NCBI RefSeq assembly: GCF_022809715.1
Contig: NZ_CP094459.1
Coordinates: 558,001-622,000, forward strand
Direction of reading: 5' to 3'
DNA: 64,000 nt
Origin: Burkholderia pyrrocinia
Lineage (GTDB): Bacteria; Pseudomonadota; Gammaproteobacteria; Burkholderiales; Burkholderiaceae
Shown here: positions 33,239 through 41,555 of the stretch, piece after piece
How positions within the stretch are numbered: the stretch's first letter is position 1
How the letters are laid out: every line of letters begins with the position of its first letter
The notes under the pieces: model-generated
Databases searched by the model: none
What the model saw: the letters and a program-made list of their open reading frames with translations, nothing else
Told to the model about the DNA's origin: nothing
Made by a program: the position numbers and the translations under genes

Positions 33239-33266
33239 TTGACCTCGTCCGAATGTCCACTATACT
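33239..33266 (+). promoter_or_regulatory. Promoter of nrdA
   Basis: TTGACC (33239-33244) and TATACT (33261-33266) are 16 nt apart. A transcript would start near 33273 and carry a leader of about 320 nt before the nrdA ATG. The -10 lies inside the first NrdR-type box. Confidence 0.75.
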
Positions 33267-33303
33267 TGGTGCCAGTTGAGCAGTTCTGCACTAGATATAG
33301 TGT
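33257..33303 (+). promoter_or_regulatory. Two NrdR-type operator boxes
   Basis: Box 1, CCACTATACTTGGTGC (33257-33272), and box 2, GCACTAGATATAGTGT (33288-33303), both resemble the NrdR consensus (ACACTATATATAGTGT). Their starts are 31 bp apart, about three helical turns, the spacing expected for NrdR, the ATP/dATP-sensing repressor of ribonucleotide reductase genes. Box 1 covers the -10 element and box 2 lies just after the expected start site. nrdR itself is not in the window. Confidence 0.85.
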
Positions 33304-33591
33304 GTGTCGCAGGGGAAACCCCGAGCGGCACCGGCCGGCGGGCAACGCCGGCGGACGGGGTTCTCAGGGCGGCGCGTCGGGCCGGGCGGTCAGAGCGTCG
33401 CGATCAGCGCAGCGAATTTCGACGGGGCAGGGTACACATGACGAAGCACACGACCGGCTCGGTTGTCGCGCATCGACCGAACCGGCTTCCCCGACGCATC
33501 GCTCGCCTCTTACCGCTCGCGCACCGCATTGCGCAGCGTTCGTTTTAATCCGCGGTTCTCTCCGCACCATCCAACACCAGGAGCTTTGCAC
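33304..33591 (+). other. Structured untranslated leader of nrdA
   Basis: No credible gene lies here. The region begins with GGGG-AAA-CCCC at about 33312-33322, followed by a perfect 7-bp hairpin GCCGGCG (33334-33340) / CGCCGGC (33346-33352) with loop GGCAA, and GC-rich blocks that can pair over longer distance (CCCCG near 33319 with CGGGG at 33356). The ribosome-binding site CCAGGAGC precedes ATG 33592. It may only stabilise the mRNA or may hold a regulatory element. No known riboswitch family was recognised. Confidence 0.5.
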
Positions 33592-36582
33592 ATGCAAACC
33601 ACCGACAACGCGACGTCCCAGTACGAGAGCGCCTCGAGCCGTCCGCTCGGCGGGACCGAACAGGGCGCGCAAGCGCTCGCGCCGCAAGCCACGTTCGCCG
33701 ACTACAAGGTGATCCGCCGCAACGGCAGCGTGGTGTCGTTCGAGCCTTCGAAGATCGCGATCGCGGTGACCAAGGCTTTCCTGGCCGTCAACGGCGGGCA
33801 GGGCGCGGCATCGGCGCGCGTGCGCGAGCAGGTCGAACAGCTGACGCACAACGTGGTGCGCGCGCTCGTGCGCAGCCGCCCGAACGGCGGTACGTTCCAT
33901 ATCGAAGACATCCAGGACCAGGTCGAACTCGCGCTGATGCGCGGCGGCGAGCACAACGTCGCGCGTGCGTACGTGCTGTATCGCGAGAAGCGTCACCTCG
34001 AGCGCCAGCATGCGGGCGAGGAGGCAGCGGCGGCAGGCGGCGAGTCGAGCACCGGCATCAACGTCGTCGACAACGGCGTCTCGCGTCCGCTCGACATGAA
34101 CGCGCTGCGCGCGCTGATCGTGTCGTCGTGCGATGGCCTCGGCGCTGCGGTTAACCCTGAGCCGATCGTCGCGGAGACGGTGAAGAACCTGTACGACGGC
34201 GTGCCGATGAGCCAGGTCTACGACTCGGCGATCCTCGCTGCGCGCACGATGATCGAGAAGGACCCGGCATACAGCCAGGTCACGGCCCGCATCCTGCTGC
34301 ACACGATCCGTCGCGAGATCCTCGGCGAGGAAGTGGTGCAGGCCGAGATGTCGGCCCGCTACGCGGAATACTTCCCGCAGTTCCTGAAGCGCGGCGTCGA
34401 CGCCGGCCTGCTCGACGACAAGCTGCTGCAGTTCGACCTGAAGCGCCTCGGTGAAGCGCTCGACGCGAACCGCGACCTGCAGTTCGGCTACCTCGGCCTG
34501 CAGACGCTGTACGACCGCTACTTCCTGCACGTCGACGGCACCCGCATCGAAATGCCGCAGGCATTCTTCATGCGCGTCGCGATGGGCCTGTCGCTGAACG
34601 AGATCGACCGCGAAACGCGCGCGATCGAGTTCTACAACGTGCTGTCGAGCTTCGACTTCATGAGCTCGACGCCGACGCTGTTCAACTCGGGCACGCACCG
34701 CTCGCAGCTGTCGTCGTGCTACCTGACGACGGTCGCGGACGATCTCGACGGCATCTATGAAGCGCTGAAGGAAAACGCGCTGCTGTCGAAGTTCGCAGGC
34801 GGTCTCGGCAACGACTGGACGCGCGTGCGCGCACTCGGCTCGCATATCAAGGGCACGAACGGCAAGTCGCAAGGCGTGGTCCCGTTCCTGAAGGTCGTGA
34901 ACGACACGGCCGTTGCGGTCAACCAGGGCGGCAAGCGCAAGGGCGCGGTCTGCGCGTACCTCGAATCCTGGCACCTCGACATCGAGGAATTCCTCGAGCT
35001 GCGCAAGAACACGGGCGACGATCGCCGCCGTACGCACGACATGAACACGGCGAACTGGATTCCCGACCTGTTCATGAAGCGCGTGATGGAAGGCGCCGAC
35101 TGGACGCTGTTCTCGCCGTCGACCTGCCCGGACCTGCACGACAAGTTCGGTGCCGATTTCGAGAAGGCTTACACGGCTTACGAAGAGAAGGTCGCGCGCG
35201 GCGAGATCAAGCTGTTCAAGAAGATCCCGGCGCAGCAGCTCTGGCGCAAGATGCTCGGCATGCTGTTCGAGACGGGCCACCCGTGGATCACGTTCAAGGA
35301 TCCGTGCAACATCCGCTCGCCGCAGCAGCACGTCGGCGTCGTCCACTCGTCGAACCTGTGCACGGAAATCACGCTGAACACGAGCGACACCGAAATCGCG
35401 GTGTGCAACCTCGGCTCCGTGAACCTGCTCGCACACCTGGTGAAGCAGGCCGACGGCAGCTACGCGCTCGACCACGACAAGCTGAAGCGCACGATCAGCG
35501 TCGCGATGCGCATGCTCGACAACGTGATCGACATCAACTACTACGCGGTGCCGAAGGCGCGTAACTCGAACCTGAAGCACCGCCCGGTCGGCATGGGCAT
35601 CATGGGCTTCCAGGACTGCCTGCACCTGCTGCGCACGCCGTACGCGTCGGAAGCGGCGGTCGAGTTCGCCGATCGCTCGATGGAAGCGGTCTGCTACTAC
35701 GCGTACTACGCGTCGACCGAGCTGGCCGAAGAGCGCGGCCGCTACTCGAGCTACCGCGGCTCGCTGTGGGATCGCGGCATCCTCCCGCAGGACACGCTGA
35801 AGCTGCTGACGGAAGCGCGCGGCGGCTACGTCGAGGTCGACACGTCCGAGTCGCTCGACTGGACGACGCTGCGTTCGCGGATCGCCGCGCACGGCATGCG
35901 CAACTCGAACTGCGTCGCGATCGCGCCGACGGCGACGATCTCGAACATCATCGGCGTGTCGGCGTGCATCGAGCCGACCTTCCAGAACCTGTACGTGAAG
36001 TCGAACCTGTCGGGCGAATTCACGGTGGTGAACGAGTTCCTCGTTCGCGACCTGAAGGAACGCGGCCTGTGGGACGAAGTGATGGTCGCCGACCTGAAGT
36101 ACTTCGACGGCATGCTGTCGCGCATCGACCGCATCCCGGCCGACCTGCGCGCGATCTACGCGACCGCGTTCGAAGTCGATCCGACGTGGCTGGTCGAAGC
36201 CGCATCGCGTCGCCAGAAGTGGATCGACCAGGCGCAGTCGCTGAACATCTACATGGGCGGCGCGTCGGGCAAGAAGCTCGACGAGGTCTACAAGCTCGCG
36301 TGGCTGCGCGGCCTGAAGACGACCTACTACCTCCGCACGATGGCGGCGACGCACGTCGAGAAGTCGACGGTCGCACACGGCGCGCTGAACGCGGTGCCGA
36401 CGGGTGGTTCGAGCAGCGGCGGCGCGCAAGGCGCGGCAGGCGGCTTCGGTGCGGCAGGCGGCGATGCGTCGTCGGGCGCGATCGGCGCAGCGGCGGCACT
36501 CGCGCCGGTCGAGGCCGACGGTCCGGTGTGCACGATGCGTCCGGGCGATCCGGGCTTCGACGAATGCGAAGCGTGCCAGTAA
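33592..36582 (+). CDS. nrdA: Ribonucleoside-diphosphate reductase, alpha subunit NrdA (class Ia)
   Basis: The catalytic subunit of aerobic ribonucleotide reductase. The 996-residue product has an N-terminal ATP-cone (about 35-135, VIRRNGSVVSFEPSKIAIAV), which senses ATP/dATP. Active-site cysteines are in SSCYLTT (C376), SNLCTEI (C590) and AVCNLGS (C605), and the C-terminal redox pair is in ECEACQ. Before the tail is a Gly/Ala/Ser-rich flexible linker of about 50 residues (SSSGGAQGAAGGFGAAG). It is longer than the E. coli protein (761), as in many beta-proteobacteria. Start chosen at ATG 33592 with AGGAGC upstream. Confidence 0.97.
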   Translation: MQTTDNATSQYESASSRPLGGTEQGAQALAPQATFADYKVIRRNGSVVSFEPSKIAIAVTKAFLAVNGGQGAASARVREQVEQLTHNVVRALVRSRPNGGTFHIEDIQDQVELALMRGGEHNVARAYVLYREKRHLERQHAGEEAAAAGGESSTGINVVDNGVSRPLDMNALRALIVSSCDGLGAAVNPEPIVAETVKNLYDGVPMSQVYDSAILAARTMIEKDPAYSQVTARILLHTIRREILGEEVVQAEMSARYAEYFPQFLKRGVDAGLLDDKLLQFDLKRLGEALDANRDLQFGYLGLQTLYDRYFLHVDGTRIEMPQAFFMRVAMGLSLNEIDRETRAIEFYNVLSSFDFMSSTPTLFNSGTHRSQLSSCYLTTVADDLDGIYEALKENALLSKFAGGLGNDWTRVRALGSHIKGTNGKSQGVVPFLKVVNDTAVAVNQGGKRKGAVCAYLESWHLDIEEFLELRKNTGDDRRRTHDMNTANWIPDLFMKRVMEGADWTLFSPSTCPDLHDKFGADFEKAYTAYEEKVARGEIKLFKKIPAQQLWRKMLGMLFETGHPWITFKDPCNIRSPQQHVGVVHSSNLCTEITLNTSDTEIAVCNLGSVNLLAHLVKQADGSYALDHDKLKRTISVAMRMLDNVIDINYYAVPKARNSNLKHRPVGMGIMGFQDCLHLLRTPYASEAAVEFADRSMEAVCYYAYYASTELAEERGRYSSYRGSLWDRGILPQDTLKLLTEARGGYVEVDTSESLDWTTLRSRIAAHGMRNSNCVAIAPTATISNIIGVSACIEPTFQNLYVKSNLSGEFTVVNEFLVRDLKERGLWDEVMVADLKYFDGMLSRIDRIPADLRAIYATAFEVDPTWLVEAASRRQKWIDQAQSLNIYMGGASGKKLDEVYKLAWLRGLKTTYYLRTMAATHVEKSTVAHGALNAVPTGGSSSGGAQGAAGGFGAAGGDASSGAIGAAAALAPVEADGPVCTMRPGDPGFDECEACQ

Positions 36583-36945
36583 CGCAGCGCGCCTGACCTG
36601 AAGATGTGCCGTGCGGCGCGCACGACGACCGATCGAGGTTGAAGTGTGCGCCGCTCTCAACTAAAAAAATGATAAGGAATCTGTAACGCGGCACCAGCGT
36701 TGCAGGCAGCGACAAGCGATCGAAACATCCCCGACGACGTCGCGTTTCGATCAGCGTTCGATGCGTCGAGCGCACCTCGCGATACACGCGCGACACACGT
36801 CGCGCTCTGCATGAACGACGATGCGTTGCTCAAAGTGTTGTATCGAGGTCGCAACGCGAATCGAAAAAAGGATTTTTCGTGAGCGAACCCTTTTATCGCT
36901 CAGGAAAAGATGGTACAAACCGTTCTAAATTGATGGTGAGAATTT
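36583..36945 (+). other. nrdA-nrdB intergenic region with hairpins
   Basis: The 363 nt hold no gene with coding bias; a 60-codon frame at 36700-36882 lacks a ribosome-binding site. Visible structures are an inverted repeat GATCGAAAC (36718-36726) / GTTTCGATC (36744-36752), a 7-bp hairpin CGAAAAA / TTTTTCG (36862-36879), and GAGCGA / TCGCTC (36881-36901). The nrdB ribosome-binding site (GGTGAG) lies shortly after. The gap is long for two subunits of one enzyme and may allow separate control of nrdB. Confidence 0.55.
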
Positions 36946-38157
36946 ATGCTCAACTGGGATGACGAGAAGACTGCCGTAACTCCCGCGAGCGGAGCGCAGC
37001 ACAATGCGATGCGCGCCCCCGCAGGAGTGGCTGTCGGAATGCAGGCTGCGTCGCCTGCCGCCCATCAGGTCCGCGACATTTTCGAAGGCGATCTTGCGGT
37101 GCCGCCGCAAGCATCGGCTGTTCCCGCCGGCGGTTCGGAAGCGCGGGTCAATGTCGCCGACAAGCGCATCATCAACGGCCAGACTGACGTCAATCAGCTG
37201 GTGCCGTTCAAATACAAGTGGGCGTGGGAAAAGTATCTGGCCGGTTGCGCGAACCACTGGATGCCGCAGGAAATCAACATGTCCCGCGACATCGCTCTGT
37301 GGAAGGACCCGAACGGTCTGACCGAGGACGAGCGCCGCATCGTGAAGCGCAACCTCGGCTTCTTCGTGACGGCCGATTCGCTCGCGGCGAACAACATCGT
37401 GCTCGGCACGTACCGCCACATCACGGCGCCCGAGTGCCGGCAGTTCCTGCTGCGCCAGGCGTTCGAAGAGGCAATCCACACGCACGCATATCAATATATT
37501 GTCGAATCGCTCGGTCTCGACGAAGGCGAGATCTTCAACGCGTACCACGAGGTCGCGTCGATCCGCGCGAAGGACGAATTCCTGATCCCGTTCATCCACA
37601 CGCTGACGGACCCGGCCTTCAAGACCGGCACGCTCGAAGCGGATCAGAAGCTGCTGAAGTCGCTGATCGTGTTCGCCTGCATCATGGAAGGCCTGTTCTT
37701 CTATGTCGGGTTCACGCAGATCCTCGCACTCGGCCGCCAGAACAAGATGACGGGTGCTGCAGAGCAATATCAGTACATCCTGCGCGACGAGTCGATGCAC
37801 TGCAACTTCGGCATCGACCTGATCAACCAGATCAAGCTCGAGAACCCGCATCTCTGGACCGCGGAATTCCGCGCCGAGATTCGCGAGCTGTTCAAGCAGG
37901 CTGTCGAACTCGAATACCGCTACGCCGAGGACACGATGCCGCGCGGCGTGCTGGGTTTGAACGCGTCGATGTTCAAGAGCTATCTGCGCTTCATCAGCAA
38001 CCGCCGTTGCCAGCAGATCGGCCTCGATCCGCTGTACCCGAACGAGGAAAACCCGTTCCCGTGGATGAGCGAGATGATCGACCTGAAGAAGGAGCGCAAC
38101 TTCTTCGAGACGCGTGTGATCGAGTATCAGACGGGGGGCGCGCTGTCCTGGGAATAA
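36946..38157 (+). CDS. nrdB: Ribonucleoside-diphosphate reductase, beta subunit NrdB (class Ia)
   Basis: The radical-generating diiron subunit. The 403-residue product has a variable N-terminus of about 75 residues ([11 protein letters not shown] start), then [26 protein letters not shown], the metal-ligand helices [19 protein letters not shown] and [17 protein letters not shown], and the C-terminal tail ending in [16 protein letters not shown], which binds NrdA. It follows nrdA on the same strand. Confidence 0.97.
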   Translation: MLNWDDEKTAVTPASGAQHNAMRAPAGVAVGMQAASPAAHQVRDIFEGDLAVPPQASAVPAGGSEARVNVADKRIINGQTDVNQLVPFKYKWAWEKYLAGCANHWMPQEINMSRDIALWKDPNGLTEDERRIVKRNLGFFVTADSLAANNIVLGTYRHITAPECRQFLLRQAFEEAIHTHAYQYIVESLGLDEGEIFNAYHEVASIRAKDEFLIPFIHTLTDPAFKTGTLEADQKLLKSLIVFACIMEGLFFYVGFTQILALGRQNKMTGAAEQYQYILRDESMHCNFGIDLINQIKLENPHLWTAEFRAEIRELFKQAVELEYRYAEDTMPRGVLGLNASMFKSYLRFISNRRCQQIGLDPLYPNEENPFPWMSEMIDLKKERNFFETRVIEYQTGGALSWE

Positions 38158-38330
38158 CCCGCAGCAGCGAACCCGTCACATGATGGAGCAGCCGGCGGCC
38201 TCTCGGCCCCGGCCCAAGGTTTAGGAGCAAGAACGCCTGATGCAAAGCATGCCCGGTGCCTTAGCGGCCCAACGACACGACAGGCACTTTGCGAACCCTT
38301 CAGTGGGATGGGCAAACTTCCCTCCGGATA

Positions 38331-38542
38331 AAGCGGACGGCCGTGTGGCGGTCCGCTTGATCAAGCGATTAGGGGTAGCGGCGCGAGGTGCGCCGGCTAC
38401 CGACTTGATTTGGCGCGCGAGGCCATGTGGTCACGCGCGCCATACCGTATTCATTAGCGTAAGCGCGCGGTATCCGCGTACGCCGATGAATAGCCCGCTT
38501 CGAAGCGCACGTCCTGAACAGCGTCCGCGGGAAGCGGGTTTT
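38331..38542 (+). ncRNA. Candidate structured RNA between nrdB and the H1-like gene
   Basis: Five strong hairpins follow one another: AAGCGGAC / GTCCGCTT (38331-38358); ATCAAG...GGTAGC-GGCGC / GCGCC-GCTACC...CTTGAT (38360-38409); TGGCGCGCG / CGCGCGCCA (38411-38442); TATTCAT-GCGTA / TACGC-ATGAATA with inner CGCGG-TAT-CCGCG (38448-38492); and CCCGCTTC / GAAGCGGG (38494-38538) followed by TTTT. A weaker GTGCCT / AGGCAC pair is at 38256-38287. The only open frame (38240-38566) has mixed third positions, unlike the strong GC3 bias of nearby genes. This could be an independent RNA or the leader of the H1-like gene. I recognise no known family. The rest of 38158-38594 shows nothing else. Confidence 0.5.
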
Positions 38543-38594
38543 GACGAAGGGTGTAGTTTGAACTGACTCTCATCTGAACCTGAAGGAGAACAAC

Positions 38595-39248
38595 ATGGCT
38601 ACCGCCAAGAAGAAACCGGCTGCTAAGAAAGTTGCTGCCAAGAAGACCGTCGCGAAGAAGGCCGCTGCTCCGGCGAAGAAGGCCGCTGCAGTGAAGAAGG
38701 TTGCTGCGAAGAAGGTCGCGGTGAAGAAGGTTGCCGCGAAGAAGGCAGCACCGGCGAAGAAGGCCGCTGCGAAGAAGGTTGCGGCAAAGAAGGTCGCAAC
38801 GAAGAAGGTTGCAGCCAAGAAGGTCGCAGCGAAGAAAGTCGCAGTGAAGAAGGTTGCTGCGAAGAAGGCAGCGCCGGCCAAGAAGGCCGCTGCGAAGAAG
38901 GTTGCAGCCAAGAAAGTCGCAGTGAAGAAGGTTGCTGCGAAGAAGGCCGCACCGGCCAAGAAGGCTGCTGCCAAGAAGGCCGCGCCTGCGAAGAAGGCTG
39001 CTGCCAAGAAGGCTGCGCCTGCGAAGAAGGCCGCTGCGAAGAAGGCTGCACCCGCCAAGAAGGCTGCCCCTGCTGCGAAGAAGGCTGCCGCTCCGGCGAA
39101 GAAGGCTGCTGCTCCGAAGAAGGCCGTCGTGAAGAAGGCTGCACCGGCAACGACCGCGTCGACCGCATCGGTTGCGCCGGCATCGGGCGTGAAGACCGCG
39201 CTCAACCCGGCAGCGGCATGGCCGTTCCCGACCGGCAGCCGTCCGTAA
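38595..39248 (+). CDS. Histone H1-like Lys/Ala-rich DNA-binding protein
   Basis: The 217-residue product is almost wholly made of AAKK-type repeats: KKVAAKKVAVKKVAAKKAAPAKK blocks recur about three times and KAAPAKKAAAK recurs about four times. It resembles the C-terminal domain of eukaryotic H1 and the bacterial H1-like (HctB-type) proteins and should bind DNA non-specifically through lysines. The last 35 residues (SVAPASGVKTALNPAAAWPF and after) are not repetitive. It has a good ribosome-binding site (GAAGGAGA). The nucleotide repeats suggest a length that can vary between strains. Confidence 0.88.
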   Translation: MATAKKKPAAKKVAAKKTVAKKAAAPAKKAAAVKKVAAKKVAVKKVAAKKAAPAKKAAAKKVAAKKVATKKVAAKKVAAKKVAVKKVAAKKAAPAKKAAAKKVAAKKVAVKKVAAKKAAPAKKAAAKKAAPAKKAAAKKAAPAKKAAAKKAAPAKKAAPAAKKAAAPAKKAAAPKKAVVKKAAPATTASTASVAPASGVKTALNPAAAWPFPTGSRP

Positions 39249-39317
39249 TCGCGGCTGACCAGCATCACCCGGGCACTCACGTGGTGTCCGTGGGTTGAGT
39301 AGCGCTACTCAATCAGT

Positions 39318-39350
39318 CCCGCCATCTGGCTCAGGTGGCGGGATTTTTTT
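39318..39350 (+). terminator. Terminator after the H1-like gene
   Basis: CCCGCCA / TGGCGGG with a loop that can close further is followed by ATTTTTTT. It lies about 70 nt after the stop. Confidence 0.85.
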
Positions 39351-39392
39351 CGTCCGTATTCGCCCATGTACCGGCCGCGGCGAGTACGGACG

Positions 39393-39425
39393 AAAAAAAA
39401 CGCATGTGCAGCTTCGCACATGCGT
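39393..39425 (-). terminator. Terminator of the glycine-zipper lipoprotein gene
   Basis: On the minus strand, CGCATGTGC / GCACATGCG with loop GAAGCT is followed by eight T. Confidence 0.9.
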
Positions 39426-39461
39426 TCGACTGCGGCTTGCGCCGCATGCTGAGGTACCCGG

Positions 39462-39935
39462 TTAGTGCGTGACGCGCGTGACGCCGCCGCTCGACAGCAG
39501 CCGCACACGCTCGCCGGCGCGGAACGCTTCGCCGCTTGCTGCCTGCGTGATCGAGCGCAGGTCGCCGTTGTCGAGGCGCACGGTGATTTCGACACCGTTC
39601 GCCGTGCTGAGGTTTTCGCCGACCGCGTTGCCCGCGACCGCACCGACGAGACCGCCGGCGATTGCCGTCAGGATCGATCCCTTGCCGCCGCCGATCGCGC
39701 TGCCTGCGACCGCGCCGAGTGCGCCGCCGCCGAGCGTGCCGATCGCGCTGCCGCCGCCGTCGGACTGGATGCGAACCGCACGGACGCTTTCGACCGTGCC
39801 CATGCGGACCGTCTGTTCGCGCTGCGCCTGGCCGACGCTATAGACATCTGCCGAACCGGGTGCCGTGAAGCAGCCGGCGAGGGTCAGCGTGGCAGTCAGC
39901 ATGGCCGCGAGCGTGAGGTTTTTTTTCGTCAACAT
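39462..39935 (-). CDS. Glycine-zipper outer membrane lipoprotein (SlyB/Pcp-like)
   Basis: The 157-residue product begins with a lipoprotein signal (MLTKKNLTLAAMLTATLTLAGC); the lipobox LAGC sets the lipidated cysteine at residue 22. Residues about 65-105 are two glycine-zipper helices (IGTLGGGALGAVAGSAIGGGKG and AIAGGLVGAVAGNAVGE), followed by a basic, beta-rich tail (ITVRLDNGDLRSITQ). This is the 17 kDa surface antigen/SlyB arrangement; such lipoproteins have envelope-stress roles. It is 19 nt after the kinase gene and has its own terminator. Confidence 0.88.
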   Translation of the reverse strand: MLTKKNLTLAAMLTATLTLAGCFTAPGSADVYSVGQAQREQTVRMGTVESVRAVRIQSDGGGSAIGTLGGGALGAVAGSAIGGGKGSILTAIAGGLVGAVAGNAVGENLSTANGVEITVRLDNGDLRSITQAASGEAFRAGERVRLLSSGGVTRVTH

Positions 39936-39954
39936 TTTGGCTCTCCCACAATAT

Positions 39955-40893
39955 TCATTTGAGACTGTAACCGAATGCAGCCTCGAAGCGCGCGTCGATT
40001 TCGGTGCGCGTCAGTACGTAAGTCTGGGGCCCCTGGTGAGCGATCTTGATCGAGCCCATCAGGCTCGCGAGGCGGCCCGTGGTTGCCCAGTCGAGGCCGT
40101 TCTCGATACCGTACAGCAGGCCGCCCCGGAAGGCATCGCCGCAGCCGGTCGGATCGACGACACGCTCGGCCGGCACAACCGGAATCTGCTCCGTGCCCTG
40201 CTTGTGGCGGATGGTCGCGCCGTGCTCGCCACGCGTAATGACGAGGGCGTCGACCCGGCTGGCGATTTCGTCTTCGGACCATCCCGTTTTGTCGCTCACC
40301 AGCTTGGCCTCGTAGTCGTTGACCGCGACATAGGTCGCAAGTTCAATGCTGCGGCGCAGCGTCGCGCCGTCGAACAGCGGCAGGCCCTGGCCAGGATCGA
40401 ACACGAACGGCACACCGGCCTTGGCGAGCTCTTCCACGTGCTGCACCATCCCGTCGAAGCCGTCGGGGCCGACGATCGCGAGCTTGATGTCCGGCGCGTC
40501 GCCCGCATGGTTCAGGTGCGACTGCATCATCGCGCCGGGGTGGAACGCAGTGATCTGGTTGTTGTCGAGATCGGTCGTGATCATCGCTTGCGCCGTGTAC
40601 GTATCGGGCAACACGCGAACGTGATCGCAGCGCAGGCCGAGCTGGTCGAACCGGTCGAGATACGGCTGCGCGTCGAGCGCGCCCATCGTCCCCATCATGC
40701 GCGCATCGCCGCCGAGCAGGTGCAGCGCGTACGCGATGTTGCCCGCGCAGCCGCCGAATTCGCGGCGCATCGTCGGCACGAGGAAGCTCAGGTTGATGAG
40801 GTGCACCTGGTCGGGCAGGATGTGCTCGCGGAACCGCCCTTCGAAGGTCATGATGGAGTCGTAGGCGATCGAGCCGCAAATCAGCGTAGCCAA
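39955..40893 (-). CDS. PfkB-family nucleoside/sugar kinase
   Basis: The 312-residue product is a ribokinase-fold kinase. It has GGCAGNIAYALHLLGGDARMMGTMG in the first substrate motif and the PfkB signature DPTGCGDAFRGGLLYGI with the anion hole and catalytic aspartate. It ends in an adenosine kinase-like C-terminus. Related Burkholderia proteins act as broad nucleoside kinases on adenosine and inosine; I infer that this is one, but the substrate cannot be read from sequence alone. It stands between tpx and the glycine-zipper lipoprotein gene on the reverse strand. Confidence 0.82.
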   Translation of the reverse strand: MATLICGSIAYDSIMTFEGRFREHILPDQVHLINLSFLVPTMRREFGGCAGNIAYALHLLGGDARMMGTMGALDAQPYLDRFDQLGLRCDHVRVLPDTYTAQAMITTDLDNNQITAFHPGAMMQSHLNHAGDAPDIKLAIVGPDGFDGMVQHVEELAKAGVPFVFDPGQGLPLFDGATLRRSIELATYVAVNDYEAKLVSDKTGWSEDEIASRVDALVITRGEHGATIRHKQGTEQIPVVPAERVVDPTGCGDAFRGGLLYGIENGLDWATTGRLASLMGSIKIAHQGPQTYVLTRTEIDARFEAAFGYSLK

Positions 40894-40978
40894 GGTGTGC
40901 GTTCCTGTAGAAATGAGAGGCCCTGCGCGACAGCGCCGCGCGGAGGGCGCGGCGCGGCAGGGGACAGCGGGGAAATGC

Positions 40979-41482
40979 TTACTTCAGTGCGGCGAGCGCG
41001 GCGTCGTAGTTCGGCTCGTCCTTGATCTCGCCGACGAGTTCCGCGTGGATCACCTTGTCCTGCGCGTCGAGCACGACGACGGCACGTGCGGTCAGGCCGT
41101 TCAGCGGGCCGCTCGTCACGTCGACGCCGTATGCGTTCGCGAACGCGCGGCCGGTGCGGAACGTCGAAGCCGTCACGACGTTCGCGAGGCCTTCGGTCGT
41201 GCAGAAGCGCGTGGCGGCGAACGGCAGGTCGGCGGACACGACGACCACGACCGTGTTGTCGAGCGACGACGCGGCTTCGTTGAACTTGCGGGTCGACGTC
41301 GCGCAGGTCGGCGTGTCGAGGCTCGGCACGATGTTCAGCACCTTGCGCTTGCCGGCGAAGCTGGCGAGCGACAGGTCGGCGAGGTCCTTGCCGACCAGCT
41401 TGAAATCGGCGGCTTGGGCGCCGACGGCCGGGAACGTGCCGGCGAGATCGATCGGGTTGCCACCCAGCGTAACTTTGCTCAT
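40979..41482 (-). CDS. tpx: Thiol peroxidase Tpx
   Basis: An atypical two-cysteine peroxiredoxin that reduces peroxides with thioredoxin. The 167-residue product has the peroxidatic cysteine C60 in [14 protein letters not shown] and the resolving C94 in RFCTTEG, one residue offset from E. coli Tpx. It begins [18 protein letters not shown]. It is the second peroxiredoxin in the window (the other at 5912) and of a different subfamily. Confidence 0.95.
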   Translation of the reverse strand: MSKVTLGGNPIDLAGTFPAVGAQAADFKLVGKDLADLSLASFAGKRKVLNIVPSLDTPTCATSTRKFNEAASSLDNTVVVVVSADLPFAATRFCTTEGLANVVTASTFRTGRAFANAYGVDVTSGPLNGLTARAVVVLDAQDKVIHAELVGEIKDEPNYDAALAALK

Positions 41483-41555
41483 GTTCGTGCTCCGAAATAG
41501 CGCGCCGCTCGGGCGCGCGGGTTGAGACGGGCGCGCAGGCGCGCGCCGCGGCGCG

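Noticed and set aside
33304..33591. Cobalamin or other known riboswitch in the nrdA leader
   Set aside because: The conserved boxes of the riboswitch classes I know were not found; only generic hairpins are visible.
33364..36660. 1098-codon open frame on the minus strand under nrdA
   Set aside because: Composition and full overlap with nrdA show it is a shadow. It also crosses the nrdA leader.
36700..36882. 60-codon frame between nrdA and nrdB
   Set aside because: No ribosome-binding site, no GC3 bias, no family resemblance.
38240..38566. 108-codon frame in the nrdB to H1-like gap
   Set aside because: Third codon positions are mixed (many A and T), unlike all real genes here, and the frame runs through five hairpins. 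It has an AGGAG 12 nt upstream, but the spacing is poor.
38623..39183. 186-codon Ser/Pro/Gln-rich frame on the minus strand inside the H1-like gene
   Set aside because: It arises from reading the AAG/GCN repeats in reverse; periodic composition only.
38595..39248. Tandem repeats of the H1-like gene as a CRISPR array or mobile element
   Set aside because: The repeats are in frame, differ slightly, and encode one lysine-rich protein. There are no unique spacers.
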